Shown piece after piece: positions 25,531 to 36,880 of a DNA stretch of 64,000 bases. How positions within the stretch are numbered: the stretch's first letter is position 1; each line of letters opens with the position of its first letter. Source of the stretch: Nymphaea colorata (Eukaryota; Streptophyta; Magnoliopsida; Nymphaeales; Nymphaeaceae); NCBI RefSeq assembly GCF_008831285.2, contig NC_045142.1, forward strand, positions 625,001 to 689,000, given 5' to 3'. The notes beneath the pieces are model-generated. The model was not told the origin of the DNA and searched no databases. It was given only the letters and a program-made list of their open reading frames with translations. Position numbers and translations under genes: made by a program.

Positions 25531-27819
25531 CGACCCCTCCACTTGAGGTCAGGAAGTATACTGAAGTTCTATTTTGCTCACAAAATGCTTATGGTCTCAA
25601 TTCTCTCTCAAATTAAGATGATGTGTTTGAGAACGGCGGACCGTTCTCTAACAACACCTCGCGAAAGGGGCATCCACGAGTCCCAGAAGGAAAATATGCA
25701 TGAAAATGGGACAAAGTGTCACAAACACTCAATCAAGTATTTCCCTTTGAGATAAAGATTTCCAGAAATAAATTTTCTGACCACTCTATCTAACCATTTG
25801 GCCAGGCCGTTAAGACAAAGAATTTGTGGGGAATCTATACATAGAAAAATGAAAATATTAGAGTTGAATTTAGAGATGCAAACATGAGGTAGAGACAGGT
25901 AAATAACACTTGTCATTAGATCAAGTTATCACTCTGTGGTATGTTTTTATAGCATTGGATCTATGATACGTTTCGAGGCTGATATGAAATCCACACTTCG
26001 TCGGACTCACTGTTTTAGACCTTGGATTTCAAGTCAATGATAAGTAGTAAAAGCCTTAGACCTGAGGTCCAACTAAGGAGGATCAGACTACAAGTCCAGG
26101 GATTTGAGATCCTTAGTTGAGCCGCCCTTGGATTTTGAAAACTTAAAATTTACCTGTTCCAAATTTTGAAAATGTTATTTGTGAATGCTTCTGCCACTCA
26201 ATTCAACAATGGTTCTGAGTAGAAATTCATGCTTAATTTCGATCTTTTTTTTTTCCTAAGATAAAAAACGTTTTAGCCCATCAAATATGAGGGCGACATT
26301 GTTGCACGGTTGATATATGTTTAGATATTACTGTTATGAAGCTTGTGAATTTAAATCTCCATACATTTTTTTAACCACCCAATTAATTAATTGAATGGTT
26401 CTGATCATGGTGAACTTATGCAGGTGCCAACTTATCTAGATAATCCAAGATAAGTTGGGATATCTGAGTCTTCTTGAGTAAGTGGGTGCATTTAATCATC
26501 ATTGACATCATTAATGGAAGTTGCCCTGAAATCTCAAGTTGTCCTTATATTTATGAAGTACAAGCAATTATTTAATGGTTCCTTCTGCAAGAAGTTTATT
26601 CTGCTCTTTTGCCCCTTTTTTTGGCTAAAATTTTGAAGAAGAAAGGTTGTCTGGTCCTACCATTTTTGCAGGCTGAAAATTTGAGAGTATTTTATTATGA
26701 TATTCATTTAAGTACCCTTTTTTGAAATTTGAATTCATGGGAACTGGAAGTCATTTTATAACATCAACAGTTTATTCGAATCCTGCACTTGATCTCTAAA
26801 CAATAAATTACGGGTCACAAATGGGTAGATCCAAAATGATTTAATACACTAAGTATTGCCTCCAAATGAGATTTGGTACAATAAAAAAATGACAAATCCT
26901 TCAAATCAGATCTGATCCATTTGCAACGCAAATCAATTCACATAAAATGAAGGCGTTATTAAGGCGATGACTAATAAACTAAGAGTTCTTGTTGACTCAT
27001 GAATGAAGTTATATAGAAATATCATTATTCCTTGACCCATTCCCCTCTTTTTTTTTTTTTTTTTTTTTTTTGTATTCGAATCTGAATATGGTAACATCCA
27101 AACGGAAGATATGGTTAAGGGTACATCTAATTTTACAATTAAAAATTTACATCCAGTCGGATTCATATTCAATTTAGTTAAATTATATATGATCCAATAA
27201 GAAACACCAATATGGCCAGTTAATGTTCTTATACCAAAGATTCATATACTTTTGAAGGTCAGTTCTTAACATATCATAATGTAATTCAGACTCAGTTGTG
27301 AATTTAAAATTCTCAAATTGGATCTGCATTTCGAAATGAAAAGTTGGATACAAATATGGTGTGCACTTTTTTCATTCACTTTCAAATCCAAATGTTTAAA
27401 TTCCTACAATTTAACTTCAAGATTTTTATGCCTTTTTTCGTGTTATTATTCTTTTGAAATCAAAATATATCAAAATAAAATATGAAAGATAATGCCAGCA
27501 AACAAACTATATTAATTTTTAATCGACATTCTTCTACCAAAATGTGCCCATATTATATCCACAACAATAAGAGAGAGGCAGATATCTTTCAAGTAAAATT
27601 AGCCCATACCAAACCATATTAAAATTTAAAAGGAATTCTGTCTACATCAACCACTAAGACTCTTGCAGATGGACGTAGCAGAAGAAGGCCGGACCTTTAT
27701 TACGGTGAGATCCGTTGTCGTGTTACCCATTATTTTATTTATGGTGATGCCGCATATTAAGGACCATACGGCAATGTCCATTTCTGGGAAACGGACGGTT
27801 ATGCGGTTGCGCTCATCCA

Positions 27820-28000
27820 AAGCTACGTGGGCACGACACTCACGCCACCGCTCCCCCAGCACGGTTGAAGCCATGCAAGATTGAGCCTGCCTCTCATGCG
27901 GACGACGCCCACATTGCTTTAGCCGGACTACGCAGCAGTTCCAAGCCACGTGGTTCTCGGGCAAGCCGTAGACGCTACCGCGGCACGTAGCTTAGCGTCA
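27820..28000 (+). promoter_or_regulatory. ACGT-core motifs upstream of OEP16 (G-box/ABRE-like)
   Basis: Within 330 bp of the OEP16 start there is a perfect palindromic G-box CCACGTGG at 27946-27953, TACGTGGG at 27824-27831, and a GCACGTAG core near 27982. In plants such clusters bind bZIP and bHLH factors and often give light or ABA responsiveness. Binding here is inferred from motifs only. Confidence 0.4.
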
Positions 28001-28053
28001 GTTACGAGAGCATGTGAGGGAAATTGATCGGGTGGGAGCTCTGCTTCTTCTTC

Positions 28054-28134
28054 TTCCTCCTGTTCTTGCATTTGCATTTTAGAGAGAGAAAAAAAGTTCC
28101 TCCTGTTCTTGCATTTTAGAGAGAAAGAAAAAAG
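28054..28134. repeat. Imperfect tandem duplication just upstream of the OEP16 start
   Basis: TTCCTCCTGTTCTTGCATT followed by TTAGAGAGA and an A-rich tail occurs twice (28054-28096 and 28097-28134). The first copy has an extra TGCATT. It lies directly before the OEP16 start codon, probably in the 5' UTR. Confidence 0.8.
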
Positions 28135-28147
28135 GGAGGAGGAGAAG

Positions 28148-31100
28148 ATGCCTACAGTCGACGTGTTCATCGATATGGGTCATCCGCTCCTCAACCGGAC
28201 GGTCGATGGATTCCTCAAGATTGGAGCGGTATTCCCTCTCTCTCTCTCTCTTGCTTTCTCTCTGTTTTTGCATTTTCGTTTTTCCTAACATATGTCGGTG
28301 GGGATGTCAGGTGGGCGCGGCTCGAGTCGCTGCAGAGGAGTCTTACCATTGCATACGTAAAGGTGTCCTACCTACAGTTTTTTTTTTGTTCCTACAATTG
28401 TTTGTTTTTTCCCTCTTGCGGAGAATGATTCATGGAACGTTCTTTTTAATTTTGATTTGCTTCCTTTTGGGCAACTTTTGAAATGTATGTTTCTTTTAGC
28501 GTTTAGACGGGAGATACCATACTGCCATCGAATGATTTTTGTTTTTTGTTGGGAATCGAAGTATCATATTTTAGAAGCTTAAACTTAAGGTTAACCGTTT
28601 AGGTACTCATGCGTTTTAGTCTGACTGGGTGCATTGCGGTTCATGAATTTGATGATGATCGTCCTGAAATGATGACTGTGATTTGCTCTCCTTTATCCGT
28701 AATGCTTGATTTGTATTCTGTTGTAGCAATTACTATTGGTCTGAGAGCATGAGAGCCTTTTCAGGTTTCGTGTTTGAAGGAGTGATTGTGTCTAAATTAC
28801 GAAGAGAAGAGTTTGCCCCAATTAGTTTGTCCATAACTTGTGCTTGATCTGTAAGAAGTCTGATGCGAAGGAATGGGAGAACTTCCCGTACTGAATATAG
28901 TTCACAGGTTATTTTGGGCTGTTTGGATTGTGAATCCATTTGACAGTCTTGAAACGATCAACAAGCTCACTACGGCAGAATTTCTTTCTTGACATGGTTC
29001 AGGTGGCCGTTTTAGTGCTTCAGGAGCTTGCTTTTCTCGGTTTCTCCTTGCTTCACCGCCAGTTCTTTTAACTGATAAAAGTTGCTTAAGAATCTTCTGC
29101 ATCAAAGGGATGAAGACAGAAAAGGGATTTGAGACTGATGTTGATTTTGAATTTGATTTGCTTGACGTTGCTGTTGTTCCTGCAAGTTTATGTTATGTGC
29201 ATTTCAAGAATGATATGCTTGTCATCTTTGTCCAGTTAAAAGCCGTGGTAGGATTTAGGTGGTCTTTTAGACCATTAAGCGATAAGATCCTTATTCATGT
29301 TTTCTTCTTTAGAACTACATAAGCGCATGTTCTCTATATGCTACCAGTAGTTATATACGTAACATGTTTTTATGGAACACTGTTCCTTTGTGAATACTAA
29401 TACACATTTTAACTTGTCCTGTTTTTTTTTGCAGGAAGTGTTTCAAGCGATAATTTTGAGCATGCGGTGACAATATTCCACTGCTTCTTTGTTCTTAAAT
29501 TCTGTTAATGAAATTTAAGGGTTGATTGAGCTGACACGTTGGACATTATAATATCATAACAAACTTTTGGAAGTGATGTGGATGGTTGGGTGTGAAGATA
29601 TTTATTTCTTTGCATCTATTAATGAGACAGAAGTTACAACAATATATTGCAAATAGGCATGCTCAAATTTTTTTAGCTGATAGACTCCAACGATTGTAGT
29701 GGTTTTAGGACTATAAATCATTTGGTAATTAAGTTAGCTTGACCAAAGCAACAATCAATGTCAAACGTTTGAGGCCCATTGTGGCTGTGTACTTCTGGTT
29801 ATTTGTACTGACAGATGCATGGACTGGTGTAGGTAATAGACTTTCATCTATGCAGGAATATTTGTACGTACTTTAATCTCAGAAGCCATTTAAGGATTTC
29901 TTGGTATATATGGTACTTACTTTGTAGATTTATTTTAATATGCGTTCAATTTGATCTTATCAGCAACTCAACTTACAATTCTGATTTCTGCAAATTTTCT
30001 CTATCAACTCAACTTACAATTCTGATTTCTGCAAATTTTCTCTATGATACAGAAGTTACAAATCTTTGGGTGGTTTCATTTTTTCCCCCAAGAAGAACAA
30101 AAATGTTTACATATTTTTCTTAGAGATGTAACAAGATGAAGTGCCCATATGAAGTAAACAAGAATAGAACAGAACAAGACATTCAAAACCCTGATAAATC
30201 GGAAGGCCTCCTTATTTACATGACAGTACTCAAGTTTGCCTCTTTTGGATGTGAATGTGCCCAAAAGATGGCATTGCCAAATTTAACTAAGTGCTGTTAT
30301 TGCTGTCCGCTTTTAGACCATAGGAAGGGAATCACTGGAAACTGTTTCCAGTTCTGCTGATGCATGGTTGTTCCCACTTCAGTGAAACATTCTTGAATAA
30401 TGGGTAGTTGTTGTGTATTCAGTTCTGCCAATGCATATCTATTTCTCTATGTTTTCATCACGTGTGTTCATTCCTGATGGTTGATCTTGTGTTGCAGTTG
30501 AAGAAGATGTGCAGAGAAGGTGCAACATGGGGTAGGCACTATTAATTTCTTGCTCCTTGCCTTTAGAGTCTCGTGCATAAGTCCTGAAATTGTGGTTTTT
30601 TGGACTTGGGAGAGTTGCATCTTCATCTAGACTTCTCCAGTTTCTACACTGGAGCTTGGCTTATCAATCAAAGGAAGCACACATTTATACATTTCTTAGT
30701 CCCTGCATATGTTCTAAGATTGAGCAGTGTTAGATGATCTTAATCTATCAATGGGTGCACCATTGATAGGCTATCCACTGAAAGGAAATCAACTTTTATA
30801 GTTGATTCGAAGATATGATTTATAGAGTATTTTTTTCCTTTGTATATGTTCAAACTGCATTTTCATGCCCTTGCAGGCACTGTTGCTGGAGTTTACGTGG
30901 GAATGGAATATGGAATAGAACGGGTTCGTGGTAGAAAAGACTGGGTAAATTCATTTCATTGAACTCTTAGTCATTTATTCATCTATTTTCTTTTGAAGCA
31001 ACCTTTGGCTGCTATTTTAAGATATACACATAAAAATATTAATATTCTTTTGTGTGTGTGTATGTATAACCTTACATTACATGTGTACTTGTATTGCTTT

Positions 31101-32505
31101 TTGTTCAGCATGTATTATTTATTGAAAATGACTGTACCACTAAAATGGCAATTGTTTGGAATCCAACTAATTCATTTAACTGATATGTAATGATAGTCCT
31201 ACCTTCTTTGTGATGATCATGGCTGTGGGTTTACTGATGGGTTATGTGAAAATGTATCTCAAGCACTTACCTTTTTCCCTGCAAAATTTATGAAAGCCAA
31301 AGGCCTACCATGTAAGTATTTTGATAAATGCCACCACATAAGTGCTGCACATGTTGCATGCTGGTGCATTATTTTTTTGGGTGGTATCTCATATTTCTTA
31401 TCTCTTGTTCAATACACGATGGGTACTTCTATCAGCTGCCGTAACTGTGGTCTTAAAATGGGGAACTGCTGTAACTGTGCTGTACCTGTAAAGATACTTC
31501 GAACACTTTGTTTGGGAATGCTAATCAAATGACAAAGTGCTAATCAATATTTGATGGCCTCACAATAGCAACCTGAGCAAGATTCACAAAAAAAATGGAA
31601 TACAACACAGAAAGTAATTGAATGCAGGAAATTTATCATTAATATACATGGTAAAATAGAGGAGTGGGTACAACAGTGAGCCAGTGTAGTATATTTTGTG
31701 GTTGTGATAGTAGAGCAGTATTTGATATGATCATGGACAGCAAACATGAATTTGTCGGTGCAAGAGACCTTACATAAAGAAACATTAAACTGATGGTATA
31801 TGAGCTTGTTAGTGATGTGATTATGAAAAACAGGGAGCTGGCTTGTTTCCTGCCATCTGCTGTTGAAGACATGGTTTCTTATGTTTGATCTCAGTATATC
31901 GATGTGTCTCTTCATTTGGAACAACTTTTTCTTGTTCGATTCTTGTAGCTTTTGGCTATCTTGCCTTATTTTTTATGATTGAAACCTCTTCTCGAGCTTG
32001 TTATCATTGAGTATAATTGTATAATACAATTATTTCATCTTGAATGTGCGATCTACGTGTTGCTCTTAGTCGATGTCACTACTGTTGTTTAGCCTAATTG
32101 TAAGTCCTCTTTCATTTCTTTTTTGTGCTCATATTTTGCGTTGAGAAGATATTACTGGAGTTAGTGTAGTGGAGCAACACGATATTATTGCCGATGTGTT
32201 TCTCAACCAATACCAATTGCTGCTGACTTGCGAGATTTTGTGTCCACTCGCAGAATGGAAACTTATTGTTTCTCAAGTTTTTATCACACTTGGTCTTTTA
32301 ATCACTAGACATTTCCTTGTATCTCACTTCTGCTTCTGGCGTTATTTTCTCGTGGGTCTTGCAGAAAAATGCAATGATTGGGGGAGCACTTACTGGGGCT
32401 TTGCTTTCGGCTGCAAAGAACAACAACAGAGACAAGATCGTGGCTGATGCCCTCACGGGAGGCGCCATTGCTACTGCTTCTGTGTTTGTTAATCGCCTTA
32501 TTTGA
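28148..32505 (+). CDS. OEP16: OEP16-1-like outer plastid envelope channel (Tim17/22/23 superfamily)
   Basis: Six exons join in frame: 28148-28228, 28311-28362, 29435-29466, 30498-30531, 30877-30944 and 32365-32505. They give 135 aa; Arabidopsis OEP16-1 has about 148. OEP16 is a plastid outer-envelope channel selective for amino acids and amines. It is also reported in import of protochlorophyllide oxidoreductase precursor. Recognition rests on FIDMGHPLLNRTVDGFLKIG (residues 7-26), FEHALKKMCREGATWG (about 52-67), GVYVGMEYGIERVRG (about 71-85) and DWKNAMIGGALTGALLSA (about 88-105). The last exon gives ALTGGAIATASVFVNRLI. Gly- and Ala-rich helices fit the four-helix Tim17/22/23 fold. The DWKNAM segment and ending resemble OEP16-1 more than the seed isoform OEP16-2. 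The start is the first ATG, and no transit peptide is expected. Exon 2 has two possible in-phase donors 6 nt apart. Upstream ACGT motifs suggest light or ABA control. Confidence 0.94.
29964..30045. repeat. Perfect 41-bp tandem duplication in an OEP16 intron
   Basis: 29964-30004 and 30005-30045 are identical and adjacent; each starts CAACTCAACTTACAATTCTG. They lie in the intron between the third and fourth exons. Confidence 0.95.
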
Positions 32506-34124
32506 GAGTTGAAAAGTCTTCACAATGGACGTGTAGAAGGTCTTGCCTTCTCATGGTTCCCGTTTCTGCTTCTGGTTACCGTGTATGCAAACAGGTGCCT
32601 TGAACACAGAAACAGTTGAAATTCTGTCCTGGTTATTGGTATGAAATAAGGAATGACCTTACTAGTTACTACCCGAAACCATAGTCGGAGAATCAGAGAT
32701 GCCATTTTCCAGAATTTCTCGGAAAGGTTTCTCTGAGAAGGTTTCTAACTTCCTTTTTCCCTTAACAAAATAGAAGGAAATCTTGGAAATTGAAAAAAAA
32801 AATTTAAGATACATACGACAAGAAAAAGTTGGAAATATGAGATTCTAGACCATGTTACTTTGAAAAATATGGCCTGACATTCATATACGTTTTATTTTCC
32901 AATTTCAATAGCAACAAGAATTATACTTTAGAAACAAACAATTTTTTTCTTTTTAAGAAAGACGAAACATTTAACATTACCTGTAACATTTATAGTGGCA
33001 ATTTTTTTTAAAATGTATCAATTTTTCTCATAAATATGTGCTTGCTTCAAAATGCCGAGAATATGACAATATTTTCCAAATATGGCACATTTTTTAACAT
33101 TGAGCATCTTGTAGTACAAAAGTCGTTTTTTTTTTCTGTCCCCCGAAAGCAAGAGAACCGCATCAGTGTTCCGGAGATAAAGTCTATGAGCAAAAACACC
33201 CATTTAAGTTCTCTGGTGCTCACATCGATAATTATAAATGAGCAACTAAGTAGGCTAGAGTTTTCCAATGAACTAACACCACTAAATATATAAAATAGAT
33301 CAATATAAATTTACATTCTTACGATCAAAATGATTCCTCGACCATATTTGCCTCTGCTTTTGTGAGTCAATGAGAGTTTCTTCATCTTTTTCCACCTGCT
33401 TCTCTTCTTCATCTGCTTCCGTTACGAAGTGCCTTCGAATTTTTGTTTTTTACCATATGTCCTTTTTATCCTTTTCCTCATTTGGATATCTTTCCAGACA
33501 AGCTTTAGTTCCATGGAACTCTGTTTCAACATCAAGGGCAATTTCTCAAGCACTGGTATGAAATGTATGAGCTAATACAGGCAGATGATGCACATTGATA
33601 CTGGTAACGCTATTGTAAGGGGGAAACTTGACTTCGTTATAGAAGATAATTTTTTTTCTTTATATTTAGGCATCTTGATAATTTCTTTTCTTTATATTTA
33701 GGCATCTTTCTGCTGAATCCTTGTTATTCTTTACCATCAGTATTATTGAATGTGCATTTAATAAAGGGAAAAACAATTGAAGCATTAGAATATTCTCGAG
33801 CAAAATGTTTTTAAGTTGAGATCTTCCTTTTTCATTTCCTTGGAGAGAAGGGACTCATTCTCACTTAAAGTCCGTCACGGAAACAAAGAAATGCTCTCTC
33901 GTACAGTCACGGATGGGTGGCCTTATTCAACCACCATTTTATGCCCATAAAGGAAAAGAAATACACTTTGATCGGAAGCTACTTAACTGCTACAAAGACC
34001 AGAAGAAAAAAAAACGCCACTTGGTGCAATCAAAGAACGCCGTCCGGCCTGCTCATTATTTCTAATAAAGTAGTCAAGAGAGCAACGCCGCTAATGAAGC
34101 CCTTGAACTTCACGAGCACTTGTG
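32506..34124. other. Intergenic, convergent between OEP16 and the metallothionein array
   Basis: The left part is the OEP16 3' UTR. At about 33650-33710 a short TTCTTTATATTTAGGCATCTT unit is duplicated. Minus-strand reading around 33360-33560 gives a charged peptide interrupted by a stop, which I could not match to any family. Nothing else is recognised. Confidence 0.5.
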
Positions 34125-34995
34125 TCATTTGCAGTTGCATGGGTTACAGGGGCAGTTGGCACCACACTTGCATCCTTCATTCTCTTCTCCTCCATTCTTC
34201 TCGATCCAATCCGAATTCCTGTGTTCATAGTAAAGGCATAGATGACGAACCGAATTTGGAATAGTTAGTTGGTTGTCCCTTGAAAAAAAAGAAGAAAGAG
34301 GAAGAAGATACAGAACTCATGAAAATCACTACAAACCATCTAATCATCGCACACCTTTAAAGCTTGTATCAAAAGTAACATTTCAAAACCGGAGCTCCGA
34401 AATTAAGTATGCTTGGGCGAGTGTGATACTAGGATGGATGACCTACTGTGAACGCCTTTAGATATTTAGTTTTTACATGTTTCCTGCTCGGTGTAACTAT
34501 ATAGATCATGATATTATAATATGGGTCAAATGAAGAAACAATGTGGGTACGTAGAAGTTCGCCATTGATTCTTCAAAGAGAAGGGAAGACTGCATGCATA
34601 CTTATGTTGAGGGGCAACCCCAGCAATCCTAATCTCTGCTCTTTCTTCTCCACCTGAAGCGAGGTCAGGGAACATCTTGCATCTGCAACCAACAAAATCA
34701 TTCTTTAGTATTTAAAACAAGGAAAAAGAACTTTCTATAGTTTGAAATTGGGAAAAGTTTCCAGGATGATAAGATTCGCCAACTAAGGAACGTTTAGTTT
34801 TGAATTCCACCGGAAGAGATCGAGAGACTTTCACATGAAAAATTCTTTTGTTCACCTGAATTTCTTGAAGATGGCTCGACTCAAGCTTCACTCTCATTAG
34901 AAAAACAATCAAAGACAGAAATATTATTACCCTTTGCAGCCATCGCCGCATTTACAGTCAGAGCCACATCCACAGTTTCCTCCACAGCAAGACAT
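34125..34995 (-). CDS. MT2: Type 2 metallothionein, copy 1 of the array
   Basis: Three exons (34995-34931, 34682-34602, 34218-34125) with GT-AG introns of 248 and 383 bp encode 79 aa. Type 2 metallothioneins bind Cu and Zn through cysteine thiolates in the cytosol, buffering metals and reactive oxygen. The N-terminal domain [20 protein letters not shown] plus GCK has eight Cys (3, 4, 8, 10, 14, 16, 20, 23) in the canonical spacing. The C-terminal domain [15 protein letters not shown] has six Cys in the canonical CxCx3CxCx2CxC pattern. The linker [17 protein letters not shown]... is the most diverged of the three and contains a tryptophan (NSDWIEKN), rare in metallothioneins. The Lys in GCKGCK replaces the usual Gly. 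A TATA-like sequence lies about 57 bp upstream of the ATG. A 5S rRNA-derived fragment sits in intron 2, antisense to the gene. Confidence 0.95.
34390..34456 (+). pseudogene. 5S rRNA-derived fragment (3' part), inside metallothionein intron 2
   Basis: The segment contains CTCCGAAATTAAGTATGCTT, then GGGCGAGTGTGATACTAGGA and TGGATGACCTACTG. By eye it aligns with plant 5S rRNA from about nucleotide 39 to 105, with roughly a dozen mismatches in 67 positions. The first third of 5S rRNA is missing, so it is not a functional gene. It may be a retroposed 5S pseudogene, or a remnant of a 5S-bearing element such as a 5S-derived SINE or the Cassandra TRIM family. Confidence 0.85.
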
Positions 34996-35049
34996 TCTTT
35001 CTCTCTCTCTCTCTCTGTAGATCTCTTTTGGTGCTTCTCTAGATCTCAA

Positions 35050-35058
35050 TGTTATATT
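35050..35058 (-). promoter_or_regulatory. TATA-like box of metallothionein copy 1
   Basis: TTAATATAA on the minus strand, 55-63 bp before the start codon. It is less canonical than the boxes of the other two copies. Confidence 0.35.
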
Positions 35059-35613
35059 AATTAACGTAGAGGAGCAACGACGTGGAACCAGTCAAGTCAC
35101 CATGTGCTGGTGCGATTCTAAAGGGCATTGGGACCTGACGGTTAAGATTGGACCCGGAATGCATGACCCTTGCTTATCCATCCGTTTCCTCCGCCTCTTA
35201 TCTGGATCATTGTTGACATTGTGCAGGACTTCGGTTTGATTTCATATATATATAAATATAATATTGCTAGGTACTTAAAATTTTAAAATATATGGTTAAA
35301 AATATTATTACATTAGCATCGGTAATAACTCATATTGCAGTAGCAATTTATGGTGGTGAATTTTTAGATTTTAATCATTAATCAATATCATTAAGTATGT
35401 CACTGACATTTTTACTATTACATAACGGTTTTGTTAGTGTCTCATTAATGTGTCTTAAAGATTACACACTCAAGACGATATATGCCTTATGATGCATCCA
35501 AAGGTCAACAAGCAAAATTCTTTCATGAAAATATGAAAAGATAGTGAGAAAAAGAGTGGACTTTCATTTTTGGGGAAACACGCACGCTTACTCAACGGCT
35601 AAAGTTTGCTGAC

Positions 35614-35616
<3 letters not shown>

Positions 35617-35692
<76 letters not shown>
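35617..35692. repeat. Compound (TA)n(GA)n microsatellite
   Basis: About 46 bp of AT repeat joins directly to about 30 bp of AG repeat, the longest compound tract in the window. Confidence 0.97.
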
Positions 35693-35699
<7 letters not shown>

Positions 35700-36479
35700 T
35701 AAATGTCCAGATCATGGGATTCTTTGCCGCCACCTTAAGGGCAAGAAGAATTTCTTTTTTCTAGGATAAAATTTCACGCGATGAAGTTGTTTGATGTGTA
35801 CCTATGCCCTTTTTATCTCAAGAAATGTTTGGGGTTCTTGTATTTGTACCCAATATCACAAACCAGTTCCGTCCGGAAACCTGTATCTCTTCTCGTCGTT
35901 TGGCTACATGTAACACCTTCGGAATCTTCACCCTTAAGCTTAGTCTCTCTCCATTTTATGAGGCAGAACCAAGAGTTTATGGGCTCTGGCATTGCCTTCC
36001 ATTGTCGTCCCGTGTTTGCAGTGCCTTCAACACTCACAAAGGACGAATTGCTGCATTTTGTTCACCGTATCTTAGGATGCAAGTCACTCACTTTCTTAGA
36101 GTAATCTACAAGCTCGAATCTATAACATCTTTGGCAAAAAATTGAAGTGATAACATCTTTGATTGGAGGAACATTGTCTTTTTCACAATGCCATCGCTCT
36201 CGCTGCTGGTGGTGGGGCACGACCTCTTCTTCCACTTCTGACATACAGAATGCGTGATGAATCTATTCTAAAGGAACATTTTTATGTGCATTCCTGTCAT
36301 TTCACAACGAACAATGGGTCTACAGTTATATTCTAGTTTTCACTTCTCTGGGTAAAGGCATCAAGTTTTTTGTACTGCATACTTTGAAAAGTTTAGTAAT
36401 GTATTTTGTGAAAAATCTCAAGAGGTTTATAAGGGGGTGGTCTTAATGATTGGTTATCTTGTTCCTAGTATTTTTGAAG

Positions 36480-36880
36480 CTAAAACTTGGTTTTGATCAG
36501 CCAAACAAGGAACTTGAGACCCCCATGTGAAAGTGGGTCGAGCTATTACATTTATATCAAAGCTGGTTCAATACTTAGACCTGAATGTAAACACATATAC
36601 CTTAATGGGACACTTTGTTTGTCCTAATTGAGTTCGGATTTAGTTTGCTTTACATTACAAGCCAGCCACCGTTGGGTGCTTTGATCTTCTTGGAAAGGTA
36701 GAAATTTTCACATTTTCACCTTTGTCTTTATAGGAGGGTATCCTTAATTTTTCTCATGTGAGTGTATTTTGGACATTTTGGTGTAGTGGATACTTGGGCA
36801 GTCTATAATCATCATCTCCACTTCTAATGTACTTGTAATCATAAAAGAAGTTATAAAAATGACTAGTTGCCTTGGTTTCT
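36480..36880 (+). mobile_element. Possible fossil LTR-retrotransposon fragment
   Basis: GTGGGTCGAGCTATTACA is followed by TTATATCAAAGC, which resembles the primer-binding site complementary to initiator tRNA-Met just after an LTR (9 of 12 positions). The flanking sequence (GTTGGGTGCTTTGATCTTCT) also has the look of old plant LTR DNA. It is a short, old, broken fragment with no recognisable internal genes. Confidence 0.25.

Larger units (their letters stand above)
23547..27600. other. Intergenic region, repeats only
   Basis: The first few hundred bases are the 5' flank of the minus-strand membrane-protein gene. The remainder is AT-rich. It holds a (TA)n(GA)n tract at 24651-24696, a diverged repeat at 25161-25530, a poly-T run at about 27050-27071 and further GGATTC/GAATCC-rich repeat-like DNA at about 27070-27420. 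No gene is recognised. Confidence 0.55.

Noticed and set aside
27647-27964. 105-codon open frame on the minus strand upstream of OEP16
   Set aside because: It lies in the GC-rich OEP16 promoter/leader, overlaps a plus-strand frame, matches no known family and has no supporting splice or start context.
33340-33600. Charged minus-strand peptide with an internal stop
   Set aside because: It could be a decayed gene fragment, but I cannot identify a parent family and simple Lys/Glu-rich composition could produce it by chance.
35781-36244. Overlapping frames of 107-113 codons on + and 60-74 codons on -
   Set aside because: No family recognised, no consistent splice pairs, and both strands are open equally. 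Kept only as a note in the spacer entry.
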